Shown: positions 1 through 8,077, counted from the first letter of the stretch. The stretch: 25,843 nt of DNA from an uncultured Collinsella sp. (GCA_934654795.1 CAKUGT010000022.1:1-25843), one strand, 5' to 3'. Notes: generated by a model from the sequence alone, not told the origin. Numbers and translations: made by a program.

Positions 1-297
1 TCGGCCGTTGGCAAGCCTACGCACCGTTGCGTGATGCGCGCCGAGTTTGGCCACGAAGTCGCGTTTGGCGAGGACATTTTGACCTTCACGATCGAGGGCA
101 ACGCGTTTCTGCATTCGATGGTCCGTACGATCGTCGGCACGCTCGTCGAGATTGGCATGCATCGCCGCGATCCCGAGTGGATGCGCGAGGTTATTGACGC
201 CTGTGATCGTACCGCCGCCGGCCCCACGGCACCTGCCTGCGGTCTTACGTTTATGGGTGTCGATTACGATCCCGCCGAGCTTGCCGTGCTCGACTAG
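1..297 (+). CDS. truA: tRNA pseudouridine synthase A, C-terminal part (5' end outside window)
   Basis: TruA converts uridines 38-40 of the tRNA anticodon arm to pseudouridine in the cytoplasm. The frame is open from the first base, so the gene is cut by the window edge and only about the last 98 residues are seen; the catalytic Asp lies in the missing part. The visible part carries the family's C-terminal signature: a stretch reading GNAFLHSMVRTIVGTLVEIG (residues about 31-50 of the visible part), then the closing A-x-A-C-G-L-T-F segment. It ends at TAG. A 161-bp gap with no clear terminator separates it from the next gene. The identification rests on the GN-F-L-HxMVR motif, which is highly conserved in TruA. 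Confidence 0.93.
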   Translation, partial: SAVGKPTHRCVMRAEFGHEVAFGEDILTFTIEGNAFLHSMVRTIVGTLVEIGMHRRDPEWMREVIDACDRTAAGPTAPACGLTFMGVDYDPAELAVLD

Positions 298-458
298 GGG
301 AGGGTTTGGTGCACCGTACGTAGACACCTTTCATCTGTGAGCTGTGCGTGTGCAACATCTGTTCTTGGCGTGCAATACAACCGGTGTCTCATTGCTTTTA
401 TTGCCGGGGTGTACCATGAACCACGGTTTGATTCATTGCAGTCGAGAGGACGGAAAAC

Positions 459-1499
459 TTGGTTCGACGTGGTTCGCATCCGCGACTTTCGGTGATCCTT
501 GTGGTAGAAGGTTCGCCCAGCTATGCGATGCGTGCGCTCGAGAGCGTCCAGAACCAAGACCTCTATGATCTGCAGATTGTCGTTGTGTGTCGCGACGTCG
601 CTCCTGGTGTGCGCCATTCGCTCGAAGTTGCCGCCGGCAGGGATATTCACATCGATTTGATTGACGTCGAGGATGCGGCGCGTGGCGCGTGCCTGCGTGC
701 TGGGTTTGCCGCTTCTCGTGGATCTCAGATTATTGCCATGAATGCCGACGAGTGGTTTGCGCCGCAGTCGCTTTCCAAGATGGTTGATACTGCGTGTGAT
801 GCCGCGGCAGACATAGTGTTTCCCACGGTGTCGCTCGACCGCTACGATGCGCATCGAGAGCGCCATTCGCGTGTCTTGGACGCTGCCCCTCTTGCTATCG
901 AGGGCCATTCTTCAATGGCGCGTGAGCTGGCTCAGCTAATTCCGAGCGGCTTGATTGCGCAGACTTCTGGCGTTATGTACAGCCGCTCGTTGTTCGATGC
1001 GTGTCTGTCGCATGACAAGACATATCGTACCGTTGGGTTTATGGCGTGCGCGCTTTCGCGGGCACAACGTGTATCCGGGTGCGGTGACGCTCGTTTCCAT
1101 GCGGTGGCGCCAAGGCTTACGGATGTTTTTGACCCCACCATGTTTGCCAGGCTTTCCGATGATGTCCGGGCTCTCGACGAGCTTACTGGTTCGCTCGAGG
1201 AGGCGGGCGATGGCGACCAGCTGAAGGTGGCAAGCCAGAAGTTCTACTTTGCCGGCCTGGTCGCCTGCATCGAGAATTTGTGTCTGAGCCCGCATGGGGT
1301 GTCGTCAATCGAGCGTTCCGCCCGCATGCGTGATATGCTCGAGGCGCCTAGAACCCGTCAGATGGTCGCCGCGCTCAAGGACAACCATCGGGGACTGGGT
1401 CTGTTGTTTGGGCCGATCGCCAGCGCCAAGCCCGCGCGCTGCGTGATGTGTACGCATCTGGCAGCTTTTCTTAACCGGACGGGCGCAAAAACCGCCTAA
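459..1499 (+). CDS. GT-A-like (family 2-like) glycosyltransferase, hypothetical
   Basis: The 346-residue protein starts like a family 2 glycosyltransferase: strand LSVILVVEG (residues 10-18), a helix with ALESVQNQ, then a second strand LQIVVVCRD. A G-F-A-A-S-R-G segment leads into AMNADEWFAP (residues 93-102), which aligns with the usual F-L-D-x-D-D-W-x-x-P. The first Asp of the metal-binding DxD is Asn here (N95-A-D97), so activity or metal use may differ. The C-terminal 200 residues have no motif I recognise and no clear membrane helix. The start is TTG at 459, chosen because AGAGGA lies 8 nt upstream. It sits alone between truA and argR, which says little about acceptor or sugar. Fold is likely; substrate is unknown. 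Confidence 0.72.
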   Translation: MVRRGSHPRLSVILVVEGSPSYAMRALESVQNQDLYDLQIVVVCRDVAPGVRHSLEVAAGRDIHIDLIDVEDAARGACLRAGFAASRGSQIIAMNADEWFAPQSLSKMVDTACDAAADIVFPTVSLDRYDAHRERHSRVLDAAPLAIEGHSSMARELAQLIPSGLIAQTSGVMYSRSLFDACLSHDKTYRTVGFMACALSRAQRVSGCGDARFHAVAPRLTDVFDPTMFARLSDDVRALDELTGSLEEAGDGDQLKVASQKFYFAGLVACIENLCLSPHGVSSIERSARMRDMLEAPRTRQMVAALKDNHRGLGLLFGPIASAKPARCVMCTHLAAFLNRTGAKTA

Positions 1500-1505
1500 A
1501 CGGCT

Positions 1506-1543
1506 CATTACGAAACAAACTTGCATAGAATTGTTTCGAAATG
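1506..1543. repeat. Long inverted repeat between glycosyltransferase gene and argR
   Basis: Arms CATTACGAAACAA (1506-1518) and TTGTTTCGAAATG (1531-1543) pair over 13 positions with one mismatch, around a 12-nt spacer that contains TTGCAT. No T-run follows, so it is not a typical intrinsic terminator. It lies about 90 bp upstream of argR and could be a DNA operator or an mRNA 3'-end hairpin of the preceding gene. Confidence 0.6.
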
Positions 1544-1583
1544 CGTTCTTATACACAAAAGCCTTCAAATAGCGTTAAACTAT

Positions 1584-1598
1584 TCAATCACTGATTGA
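1584..1598. promoter_or_regulatory. Candidate operator upstream of argR
   Basis: TCAATCA-C-TGATTGA is a perfect 7-1-7 palindrome ending 33 bp before the argR start. Arginine repressors commonly bind AT-rich imperfect palindromes in their own promoters, so autoregulation is plausible. It does not closely match the E. coli ARG-box consensus, and I could not place a convincing -35/-10 pair around it. Confidence 0.35.
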
Positions 1599-1631
1599 TT
1601 GTCTCCGCCATCTTTTGGAGAGAGGGTTTGT

Positions 1632-2069
1632 ATGGCTAAAAAACGCAATGGGCGCCAGGATGCCATTAGAGATATTGTGCGCAATAAGGATGTCCGCACG
1701 CAGCGCGTGCTGGTTGATGAGCTCCGTGCTATGGGCTTTGATTGCACGCAGGCGACTGTCTCTCGCGATATTGCCGACATGGGGCTGCGTAAGCTCCCTG
1801 AGGGCATCTATGTTCTGGCAGAGGACTTGCACCTGCAGCGTATGGTTTCCGAGCTCGTAACGGGCGTTCTGCGTACCGATAATTTGGTTATGATCAAGGC
1901 TCAGCCTGGCACGGCTTCCGGCATCGCCGCCGCCGTTGATGCGGCAGAGTTGCCCGATGTGCTTGGCTCGCTTGCCGGCAATGATACGATTTTGGTTATT
2001 GCCCAGACGGCCGAGGACGGCGAGCGTCTCGAGGCGCTGATCAATAAGCTGAGCAATTCTCGCAAGTAG
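1632..2069 (+). CDS. argR: Arginine repressor ArgR
   Basis: ArgR is the hexameric, arginine-responsive DNA-binding regulator of arginine biosynthesis and catabolism genes. The 145-residue protein is close to the usual family length of about 150. The N-terminal winged helix-turn-helix includes the hallmark ATVSRDI (residues 41-47). The C-terminal oligomerisation and arginine-binding domain includes G-T-A-S-G-I-A-A-A-V-D (93-103) and A-G-N-D-T-I-L-V-I (115-123). I chose ATG at 1632 over an in-frame TTG at 1599 because GGAGAGAGG (1617-1625) is spaced 6 nt before it and the protein then begins as family members do. No arginine biosynthesis genes are nearby, so it appears monocistronic. Two inverted repeats upstream may be its own binding sites. 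It is followed by an intrinsic terminator. Confidence 0.95.
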   Translation: MAKKRNGRQDAIRDIVRNKDVRTQRVLVDELRAMGFDCTQATVSRDIADMGLRKLPEGIYVLAEDLHLQRMVSELVTGVLRTDNLVMIKAQPGTASGIAAAVDAAELPDVLGSLAGNDTILVIAQTAEDGERLEALINKLSNSRK

Positions 2070-2118
2070 GCGTGCGGGTCGTGCGCTCGGCATTGTGTGC
2101 GCTGACATAGTGGCTTGT

Positions 2119-2152
2119 AAGGGGTATCGACGTTGGTCGGTACCCCTTTTTG
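2119..2152 (+). terminator. Intrinsic terminator of argR
   Basis: AAGGGGTA (2119-2126) pairs with TACCCCTT (2141-2148), and the right arm runs into TTTTT. It lies 50 bp after the argR stop. Confidence 0.85.
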
Positions 2153-2192
2153 TTTGCCGGTATAAAGACCGCCCACCAGGTCGCTTCAAACT

Positions 2193-2231
2193 AAAAGGCC
2201 CCGAGCAGTTCAATAAGCTGCTCGGGGCCTT
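2193..2231 (-). terminator. Intrinsic terminator of the penicillin-binding protein gene
   Basis: A 14-bp GC-rich perfect stem (2195-2208 with 2218-2231) has a 9-nt loop. On the minus strand it is followed by TTTT, so it terminates the convergent PBP gene, whose stop lies 22 bp away. On the plus strand the T-run is poor. Confidence 0.87.
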
Positions 2232-2253
2232 GTTGGCTTTAGTCGCGTTCTTC

Positions 2254-4446
2254 TTAGCCGACCGTATCGTCAGGCGTGGGCGAGGGGTCGGGAGTGGGCG
2301 TGGGCGTAGGAGTGTCGCCATCGCCGCCGGTCGAACCACCAGTGGAGCCGCCCGTCGAGCCACCGGTCGTACCGGTGCCGCCGGTGGTGTCGCCGCCCGT
2401 GGTCTCGGTGGTCGTGGTCGTCGTGGTAGTCGTTGTGGTGGTTTCCTCTTCGTCTTCGTCCTTGTCCTTGTCGTCGTTCTCCGACTTCTTGGTGTTGTTG
2501 GTGCCGTAGAACTTCCAGACGCTGTTGTTCTTGTAGGTGGGCGCCGTTCCGGTCGCAAACTCCTCGCGCTCGGTACCGGTTAGAACGGTGTTCATAAACC
2601 GTTTAAAGACAGGCAGGTTGGTGCTGTCGCCCAGCAGGTCCGTGCCGTACTTTTGGATGGGGATCTCGCCCGCGGAATAGCCGGTCCACAGGGCGCACGC
2701 CAGCTGCGGGGTATAGCCGCAGAACCACAGGTTGGTGGTGTTGTCGGTGGTGCCCGTCTTGCCGGCATAGGGCTGGTTGACACTCAGGGCGCCGGCAGCA
2801 CCCGTACCGCTGCCCTTCATGACGCCGGACAGAACATCGGTGACCGCGGCGGCCTCGCCCTCGGTAAGCACCTGTGAGGGATTGTCGGTGTGCTGGTACA
2901 GCGCCGAACCGGTACGAGAGTCAATCTCGGTGATGGCGATCGGCTGGCGATAGTAGCCGCCGTTGGCAAACGTCGCGTAGGCGGCGGCCATCTCGAGCGG
3001 CGAGATCGAGCCGGTGCCGAGGGTCATGACGGGAACGTCCTCGATGTTGTCCTTGGCGGGGTCGATGCCGAGCTTTTTGACGAGCGAGATGATCTTGCTG
3101 TTGCCGACGGCTTCTGCCACCTGGATGTAGCCGGTGTTGGAGGAGTATGCCGTCGCCTGCTTAAGCGTGATGTTGCCATAGCTCTGGTTGGCGTAGTTTT
3201 GGACCTCGGTCGTGGTGCCCTTGGCCTTGAGCGGCGAGTTGCAGTTGAGGGTAACGTTGGGGTTCATGCCGTTTTGGATGGCAGTTGCCAGCGTAAAGGC
3301 CTTAAAGGTGGAGCCGACGGGACGCTTGGCCGTGGCATGGTTTACGTGGTTCTCGTCAGCGTTGTAGTCGTATCCGCCCACCATGCACTTGATGTAGCCG
3401 GTCTTGGGGTCGACGACGACCATACCCATGTCCAGGCCGTCGAGTGAGAGCGTGTCGAGCTGCTCGCGGACGGCATTCTCTGCCACCTGCTGCATCGTGG
3501 GGTCGATGGTGGTCTTGACGGTCAGGCCGCCCTTAAAGAGCACGTCGGTCGAGAACTCCTGCTCCAGCAGCTGCTTAACATAGGCGACAAAGTAGGGCTG
3601 CGAGTATACGTCGACGCCGCTGCCCGAAATCTCGGTCACGTTGAGGGTGATGGGCTCGGCTTGTGCGGCATCGTGTTCCTCCTGGGTGATGTGGCCCAGG
3701 CGCAGCATGTTGTCGAGAACCTTGTTGCGACGGGACAGCGCCAGGTCGGGGTTGACCGTGGGGTCGTACTGCGAGGGCGAGTTGGGAAGGCCGATGAGCA
3801 GCGCGGCCTCGCTCAGGGTGAGGTCGGCGGCGCTCTTGGACAGATAGGTCTCGGCTGCGGCCTCGATGCCGTAGGCGCCGTGGCCGTAATAGATGGTGTT
3901 GAGGTACATCATGAGGATCTCGTCTTTGGAGTACATGTCCTCCATCTTGATGGCGATGTAGGCCTCGCGTACCTTGCGCTCGATGGTCGAGTCGAACTGC
4001 TCCTCCTGCAGGATGGTGTTGCGCACCAGCTGCTGGGTGATCGTAGAGGCGCCCTCGTGGCCGCCGCCGAGGGTTGCCACCGCGGCACGCGCGATACCCC
4101 ACAGGTCGATGCCGCCATGCTCGTAGAAGCGCTCGTCCTCAACGTCGACGGTGCCCTGCAACACGTACGGGGAAACCTGGTCCTTGGTGATGGACTTGCG
4201 GTTTTGCGTGTAGAAGCTCGCGATCTTGTTGCCGTTGCAGTCGACGATCTCGGTGGGCTCGCTCACCAGATACGCATTGGCGTCGGTGTAGTCGGGCAGA
4301 TCGGACAGCCAGCGGTTGACGTTGCCGACCATGCCGATGCCAAACGCCACGCCCGCAATCAGCAGAAAGCCCAAAAACGAGAGCAGGATTATGGGCAGGG
4401 CGTGCGTCTTTGAACGGCTGTGTCCCTGTCGTTGGCGAGGACCCAT
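2254..4446 (-). CDS. Class A penicillin-binding protein (bifunctional transglycosylase/transpeptidase)
   Basis: This enzyme polymerises lipid II glycan and cross-links peptide stems outside the membrane. The 730-residue protein has one N-terminal membrane anchor (about 18-40). The GT51 transglycosylase domain shows EDERFYEHGG (103-112, catalytic Glu), GASTITQQ (132-139), RKVRE (157-161) and KDEILMMYLN (174-183). The transpeptidase domain shows S-T-F-K (379-382), S-S-N (435-437) and K-T-G-T (563-566). After about residue 650 comes an acidic Lys/Asp/Glu stretch, twelve Thr in a row (669-680), STGG repeats and a Pro-Thr end, a likely disordered wall-spanning tail. An open frame continues 41 codons upstream, but ATG at 4446 has a perfect GGAGGT 6 nt before it. 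It ends with TAA, is convergent with argR and divergent from the U32 gene. Confidence 0.95.
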   Translation of the reverse strand: MGPRQRQGHSRSKTHALPIILLSFLGFLLIAGVAFGIGMVGNVNRWLSDLPDYTDANAYLVSEPTEIVDCNGNKIASFYTQNRKSITKDQVSPYVLQGTVDVEDERFYEHGGIDLWGIARAAVATLGGGHEGASTITQQLVRNTILQEEQFDSTIERKVREAYIAIKMEDMYSKDEILMMYLNTIYYGHGAYGIEAAAETYLSKSAADLTLSEAALLIGLPNSPSQYDPTVNPDLALSRRNKVLDNMLRLGHITQEEHDAAQAEPITLNVTEISGSGVDVYSQPYFVAYVKQLLEQEFSTDVLFKGGLTVKTTIDPTMQQVAENAVREQLDTLSLDGLDMGMVVVDPKTGYIKCMVGGYDYNADENHVNHATAKRPVGSTFKAFTLATAIQNGMNPNVTLNCNSPLKAKGTTTEVQNYANQSYGNITLKQATAYSSNTGYIQVAEAVGNSKIISLVKKLGIDPAKDNIEDVPVMTLGTGSISPLEMAAAYATFANGGYYRQPIAITEIDSRTGSALYQHTDNPSQVLTEGEAAAVTDVLSGVMKGSGTGAAGALSVNQPYAGKTGTTDNTTNLWFCGYTPQLACALWTGYSAGEIPIQKYGTDLLGDSTNLPVFKRFMNTVLTGTEREEFATGTAPTYKNNSVWKFYGTNNTKKSENDDKDKDEDEEETTTTTTTTTTTTETTGGDTTGGTGTTGGSTGGSTGGSTGGDGDTPTPTPTPDPSPTPDDTVG
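2263..2442. repeat. Low-complexity repeats encoding the PBP tail
   Basis: Degenerate triplet and 12-bp repeats encode Thr runs, (S-T-G-G)n and (P-T)n at the C-terminus of the penicillin-binding protein. Synonymous codons are mixed (GTG, GTC, GTA, GTT on the plus strand), so the run is maintained at protein level rather than being a pure microsatellite. Confidence 0.8.
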
Positions 4447-4608
4447 ATATTGACCTCCAGGTATGTCGTGCCGGACGGTGGATGTGCCGTCGGGGCAGGA
4501 TGGACATAAGTTATTACACGATAAACCAAACGGGGCGCGTGAGGCCTCGTGTATGCTGGAAGACGGCATTTTTCAGAGTGAATGCATACCTTGGTAAGGA
4601 GTTTGTCG

Positions 4609-6567
4609 ATGACGATTCGGGCGATGGGGCCGAACGGACAATACAAGACTGGATTGGATGTTGTCAGTGCGGCGCTGCCCGAGCTGCTGGCGCCGGCGGG
4701 CGGGCTCGACCAGATGCTTGCGGCCATCGCCGCGGGTGCCGATGCCATCTATGCGGGGTTGGGCGGCTTTAACGCCCGTGTGAGCGCCCACGGCTTTACG
4801 GATGACGAGTTTGCGCGCGGCTGTGCTGTGGCGCATGCCCATGGCGTGCGTGTGTACGTGACGCTCAACGTGTTCGTGTTTGACGATGAGTTGTCCGACG
4901 CGGTGGCGTTGGGAGCTCATGCACTGGAGCTGGGCGCCGATGCTCTGATTGTCGCCGATGCCGGGCTGGCTTGTGTACTGCGCACGGCGATTCCCGGGGT
5001 CGAGATTCACCTGTCCACGCAGGCGGGCGTTCATAGCGAAGGCGCCGTGCGGCTTGCCGCCGATGAGCTGGGGGTCGAGCGCGTGACGACGGCACGCGAG
5101 CTGGCGGTCGACGAGATTGCGGCGCTATGTGCCACGGGCGTGCCCATCGAGGTATTCTGCCACGGTGCGATTTGCATCGGCTATTCGGGGGCGTGCGGGT
5201 TCTCGGCCCTGCGGCGTGGGCGCTCGGCGATGCGCGGCGACTGCACGCAGCCGTGCCGTCTGGCGTACGACCTGGTGGACGAGGCGGGGCAGAGCGTTGT
5301 CGCCGTCGAGGGGGATCGCCTGCTGTGTCCGCGCGACTATCTGGGTATTGCGCATCTGCCCGAGCTTGTAGATGCCGGCGTGGCGTCGCTCAAGATCGAG
5401 GGGCGCATGAAGAACCCCGATTACGTATTCAACGTGGTGCGGGTTTGGCGCCGGGCGCTCGATATGCTGCGCGACGGCGCGTGGGACCCCGGTGCCGTGG
5501 AAGAGCTTGAGCGCGAGCTGGGAAGGTCGTTTAACCGTGGGTTTACCGACGCGTATCTGCGGGGGCGTTCGGGTGCCGAGCTGATGAGCTTTGAGCGTGC
5601 AATTAACCAGGGCGTGCGCGTGGGGCGCTTGGTCGCTGTGGGCCACGAAGAGGTGACCGTTGAACTCGATGCCGCCGTGGCGGCGGGTGACACGCTCGAG
5701 ATTCGGTTCTATCCGGGCGTCGACGCGCGTCCCGATGTGCCCAAGCGCTGGCCGCAGGTGCCCTGCCCGGTGGATGCCGCAGCGGGGAAGCGCGTCGTCG
5801 TGCATTGCAAGCGTAAGGTGGACACGGGCTGCGAGGTATACCTGATTCGCAGCGCCGGCGTGTTGGATCAGACAGCGGCGGTGTTGGAGCGCATGCGGGC
5901 CGAGGCGGATGCGATTGCGCCCGTTGCGCGCGCCGTTGAGGTGCTGCCCTTTGAGGACGTTGCGGTGGATGGCGGTGCGTCGACGGAGTTGGTGGAGCGC
6001 GCGGTTCCCGCTCGCATGGTTTTTGCCTGGCAGCTGATGGATGCCGACCCGCGCGGAGAACTCGATTTGTCCGACACTGTTGTGGTGCTTGACGAGGTGT
6101 GCCGCACGGGTGACGCTGACCGGACCCGCTCACTGATGCAGCGTGCCGGGCGCGTCGTCTGCCGCAACCTGGGTCAGGTAGTGATCGCTTGCAAGCTGGG
6201 CGTGACGTTTGACGTGGCGGCGCCGGTGTTCTGCGCGAATCGGGTCACGCTTACCTGGCTGCGCGGACTCGGGGCGGGGCGGGTGTACTTGCCGGCCGAG
6301 TTGCTCGGCAATGATGCGGAGCGTGTTGCCGGGCTTGCCGCTTGTTCCGGTGTCTTGGGGCCTGTCGATGCCGACCGTCCCGAGCTCATGGTGTGCGAGC
6401 ACTGCTTGCTGACTGCCGAGGGCGCCTGCGCCACGGATACAACGGGGCAGGTTCGTTGCCGTGACTGCTCGCGCCGTCAGCAGGCGCGCTTTTTGGTCGA
6501 ACGTGACGGCACGCGTTTGCCGGTCGTTATCGACGCGTGCGGCAGGACGAGGATTTTCCTGTCGTAG
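4609..6567 (+). CDS. U32-family protein (RlhA/TrhP-like, formerly 'collagenase-like peptidase')
   Basis: U32 proteins were first called collagenase-like peptidases; E. coli members RlhA and TrhP hydroxylate cytidine in 23S rRNA or uridine in tRNA. The 652-residue length resembles RlhA (about 650) more than TrhP (about 450). Sequence in order: an N-terminal LLAPAGGLDQMLAAIAAGAD barrel start, then the family signature EVFCHGAICIGYSGACGFS (residues 181-199), then C-T-Q-P-C-R (212-217) and L-C-P-R-D-Y; their Cys residues may hold an Fe-S cluster. The C-terminus has two further C-x-x-C pairs (C-E-H-C and C-R-D-C), possibly a zinc knuckle. ATG at 4609 was preferred over ATG at 4582 because AAGGAG lies 7 nt upstream. 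Exact RNA substrate is inferred only. Ends with TAG. Confidence 0.86.
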   Translation: MTIRAMGPNGQYKTGLDVVSAALPELLAPAGGLDQMLAAIAAGADAIYAGLGGFNARVSAHGFTDDEFARGCAVAHAHGVRVYVTLNVFVFDDELSDAVALGAHALELGADALIVADAGLACVLRTAIPGVEIHLSTQAGVHSEGAVRLAADELGVERVTTARELAVDEIAALCATGVPIEVFCHGAICIGYSGACGFSALRRGRSAMRGDCTQPCRLAYDLVDEAGQSVVAVEGDRLLCPRDYLGIAHLPELVDAGVASLKIEGRMKNPDYVFNVVRVWRRALDMLRDGAWDPGAVEELERELGRSFNRGFTDAYLRGRSGAELMSFERAINQGVRVGRLVAVGHEEVTVELDAAVAAGDTLEIRFYPGVDARPDVPKRWPQVPCPVDAAAGKRVVVHCKRKVDTGCEVYLIRSAGVLDQTAAVLERMRAEADAIAPVARAVEVLPFEDVAVDGGASTELVERAVPARMVFAWQLMDADPRGELDLSDTVVVLDEVCRTGDADRTRSLMQRAGRVVCRNLGQVVIACKLGVTFDVAAPVFCANRVTLTWLRGLGAGRVYLPAELLGNDAERVAGLAACSGVLGPVDADRPELMVCEHCLLTAEGACATDTTGQVRCRDCSRRQQARFLVERDGTRLPVVIDACGRTRIFLS

Positions 6568-6615
6568 GTGCTGCGTCGCGTCAGTTTGTTATCATAAGAG
6601 AGTTTATGGACTTCC

Positions 6616-6642
6616 AGCACCGCCGTTTTCGGCGAGGGTGCT
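6616..6642 (+). promoter_or_regulatory. Hairpin in the tyrS leader
   Basis: AGCACC (6616-6621) pairs with GGTGCT (6637-6642), and inside it GCCG (6622-6625) pairs with CGGC (6630-6633) around TTTT, leaving a 3-nt bulge. It ends 8 nt before the AAAGGAGG ribosome binding site. No T-box motif (no AGGGTGGNACCGCG-like sequence) is present in the 96-bp gap, so a tRNA-sensing leader is not supported. Confidence 0.45.
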
Positions 6643-6663
6643 ATAGCAAAAGGAGGATACCCA

Positions 6664-7875
6664 ATGCTGTCTGTTGACGAGCAAATGCGTATCATCACCT
6701 CGGGCGCCGCGCAGATCGTTCCCGAGGCCGACCTTCGCAAGAAGCTTGAGAAGGGCGAGCCCCTCAACATCAAGCTCGGCGTCGACCCCACCAGCCCCGA
6801 CCTGCACCTGGGCCATGCCGTGCCGCTGCGCAAGATGCGTCAGTTCCAGGACCTGGGCCACAACGTCACCCTCATCATCGGCAACGGCACCGCGCTGATC
6901 GGCGACCCCTCGGGCAAGAATTCCACCCGCCCGCAGCTTTCGCAGGAGCAGATCGAGGCCAATGCCGAGACCTACGTGAGCCAGGCCATGAAGATCCTGG
7001 ATCCCGAGAAGACCACCATCGTGCACAACGGTGACTGGATCTTGTCGATGGATCTGGCCGGTCTGCTGCAGGTGTGCTCCAAGTTCACCGTCGCTCGTAT
7101 TCTCGAGCGCGACGACTTTACCAAGCGCTACCAGTCCCAGACGCCGATCGCCCTGCACGAGTTCCTGTATCCCGTGATGCAGGCATACGATTCGGTCATG
7201 ATTAAGGCTGACGTGGAGATGGGCGGCACCGACCAGCTCTTCAACCTGCTCGCCGGCCGCGAGCTCATGGAGAAGATGGGCATGGAGCCGCAGATTGCGC
7301 TCACCATGCCGCTGCTCGAGGGCACCGACGGCGTGCGCAAGATGTCCAAGTCCTATGGCAACTACATCGGCCTGACCGACGCTCCCAAGGATATGTTCGG
7401 CAAGACCATGTCCATCCCCGACGAGATGATCGGCAAGTACTATCGTCTGGCCAGCTCGCTCGCCCCGGCCGAGGTCGACAAGATCGACGCCGCCCTGGCC
7501 GACGGTTCTGCCGACCCCTACGAGCTCAAGCGCGCTCTGGGCCGCGACCTGTGCGATACCTACCACGGCGCCGGCGCCGGCGACGAGGCCCAGGCCGAGT
7601 TCGACCGTGTGTTCAAGGAGGGCCAGCTCGCCGACTTCCCCGAGAAGCACGTTGAGCTGACTGTTAACGACGAGGGCCAGATCTACCTCGCCGGCCTGCT
7701 CAAGGACTTGGGTCTTTCGGCCAGCGCCGGTCAGGCCCGCCGCGACATCGACGGCGGCGGCGTCAAGATCAACGGCAAGGCTGTGGCTCCCAAGAGCTAC
7801 AACATCGATCCGAGCGCCCTCAAGCTGGGTGACACCCTCTCCGTGGGCAAGCGCAAGGGTTTCAAGTTGATTTAG
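6664..7875 (+). CDS. tyrS: Tyrosyl-tRNA synthetase
   Basis: Charges tRNA-Tyr with tyrosine in the cytoplasm. The 403-residue class I synthetase shows the HIGH-type motif H-L-G-H (residues 48-51) in D-P-T-S-P-D-L-H-L-G-H, the K-M-S-K-S loop (226-230) followed by Y-G-N-Y-I-G-L, and a C-terminal S4 RNA-binding domain (about 340-400) with S-A-S-A-G-Q-A-R-R-D-I-D-G-G-G-V-K-I-N-G-K. The KMSKS form and length suit the TyrZ-like branch of bacterial TyrRS. The ATG is preceded by AAAGGAGG. Codon use is strongly biased to C-ending codons, as expected for high expression. It ends with TAG and is followed by two hairpins, the second a good terminator. Confidence 0.97.
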   Translation: MLSVDEQMRIITSGAAQIVPEADLRKKLEKGEPLNIKLGVDPTSPDLHLGHAVPLRKMRQFQDLGHNVTLIIGNGTALIGDPSGKNSTRPQLSQEQIEANAETYVSQAMKILDPEKTTIVHNGDWILSMDLAGLLQVCSKFTVARILERDDFTKRYQSQTPIALHEFLYPVMQAYDSVMIKADVEMGGTDQLFNLLAGRELMEKMGMEPQIALTMPLLEGTDGVRKMSKSYGNYIGLTDAPKDMFGKTMSIPDEMIGKYYRLASSLAPAEVDKIDAALADGSADPYELKRALGRDLCDTYHGAGAGDEAQAEFDRVFKEGQLADFPEKHVELTVNDEGQIYLAGLLKDLGLSASAGQARRDIDGGGVKINGKAVAPKSYNIDPSALKLGDTLSVGKRKGFKLI

Positions 7876-7902
7876 TTACGCGGTTTTACCAAACCGCGTA
7901 AC
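7875..7902 (+). repeat. Perfect 12-bp hairpin starting at the tyrS stop codon
   Basis: GTTACGCGGTTT (7875-7886) pairs perfectly with AAACCGCGTAAC (7891-7902) around a TACC loop. The first base is the last base of the TAG stop. No T-run follows, so it is probably an mRNA 3'-end stabilising or pausing hairpin upstream of the true terminator. Confidence 0.7.
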
Positions 7903-7943
7903 GACTCGACGCTGCGCGGGCTCCAGAGCGACAACTTGTCATT

Positions 7944-7987
7944 CAAAGAGGGCGGCATGACCAGAAGGTCTATGCCGTCCTCTTTTC
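7944..7987 (+). terminator. Intrinsic terminator of tyrS
   Basis: AAAGAGGGCGGCAT...ACC pairs with GGT...ATGCCGTCCTCTTT around AGAA, with one bulge and one G-T pair, then TTTT. A stem of about 18 bp. Confidence 0.85.
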
Positions 7988-8049
7988 ATGCCAATTTGTT
8001 CGCTCTGGAGCCCGCTCGCTGTCCGTCCTCCACCTGCGGCGTTGTCTTG

Positions 8050-8076
8050 GGCACTTGGGGACGTTCCTTTTGTGCC
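8050..8076 (+). repeat. GGGGAC-core inverted repeat, copy A1
   Basis: Core GGGGACGTTCCTT (8057-8069) is flanked by arms GGCAC (8050-8054) and GTGCC (8072-8076), with two unpaired positions next to the core on each side. Confidence 0.6.
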
Positions 8077-8077
8077 G

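Noticed and set aside
4447..4569. A 41-residue N-terminal extension of the penicillin-binding protein
   Set aside because: The perfect GGAGGT lies 6 nt before the ATG at 4446, and the extension would put Cys-rich, non-signal sequence before the membrane anchor.
6568..6663. Possible T-box leader before tyrS
   Set aside because: The gap is only 96 bp and has no specifier-loop structure or T-box sequence; only one small hairpin is present.
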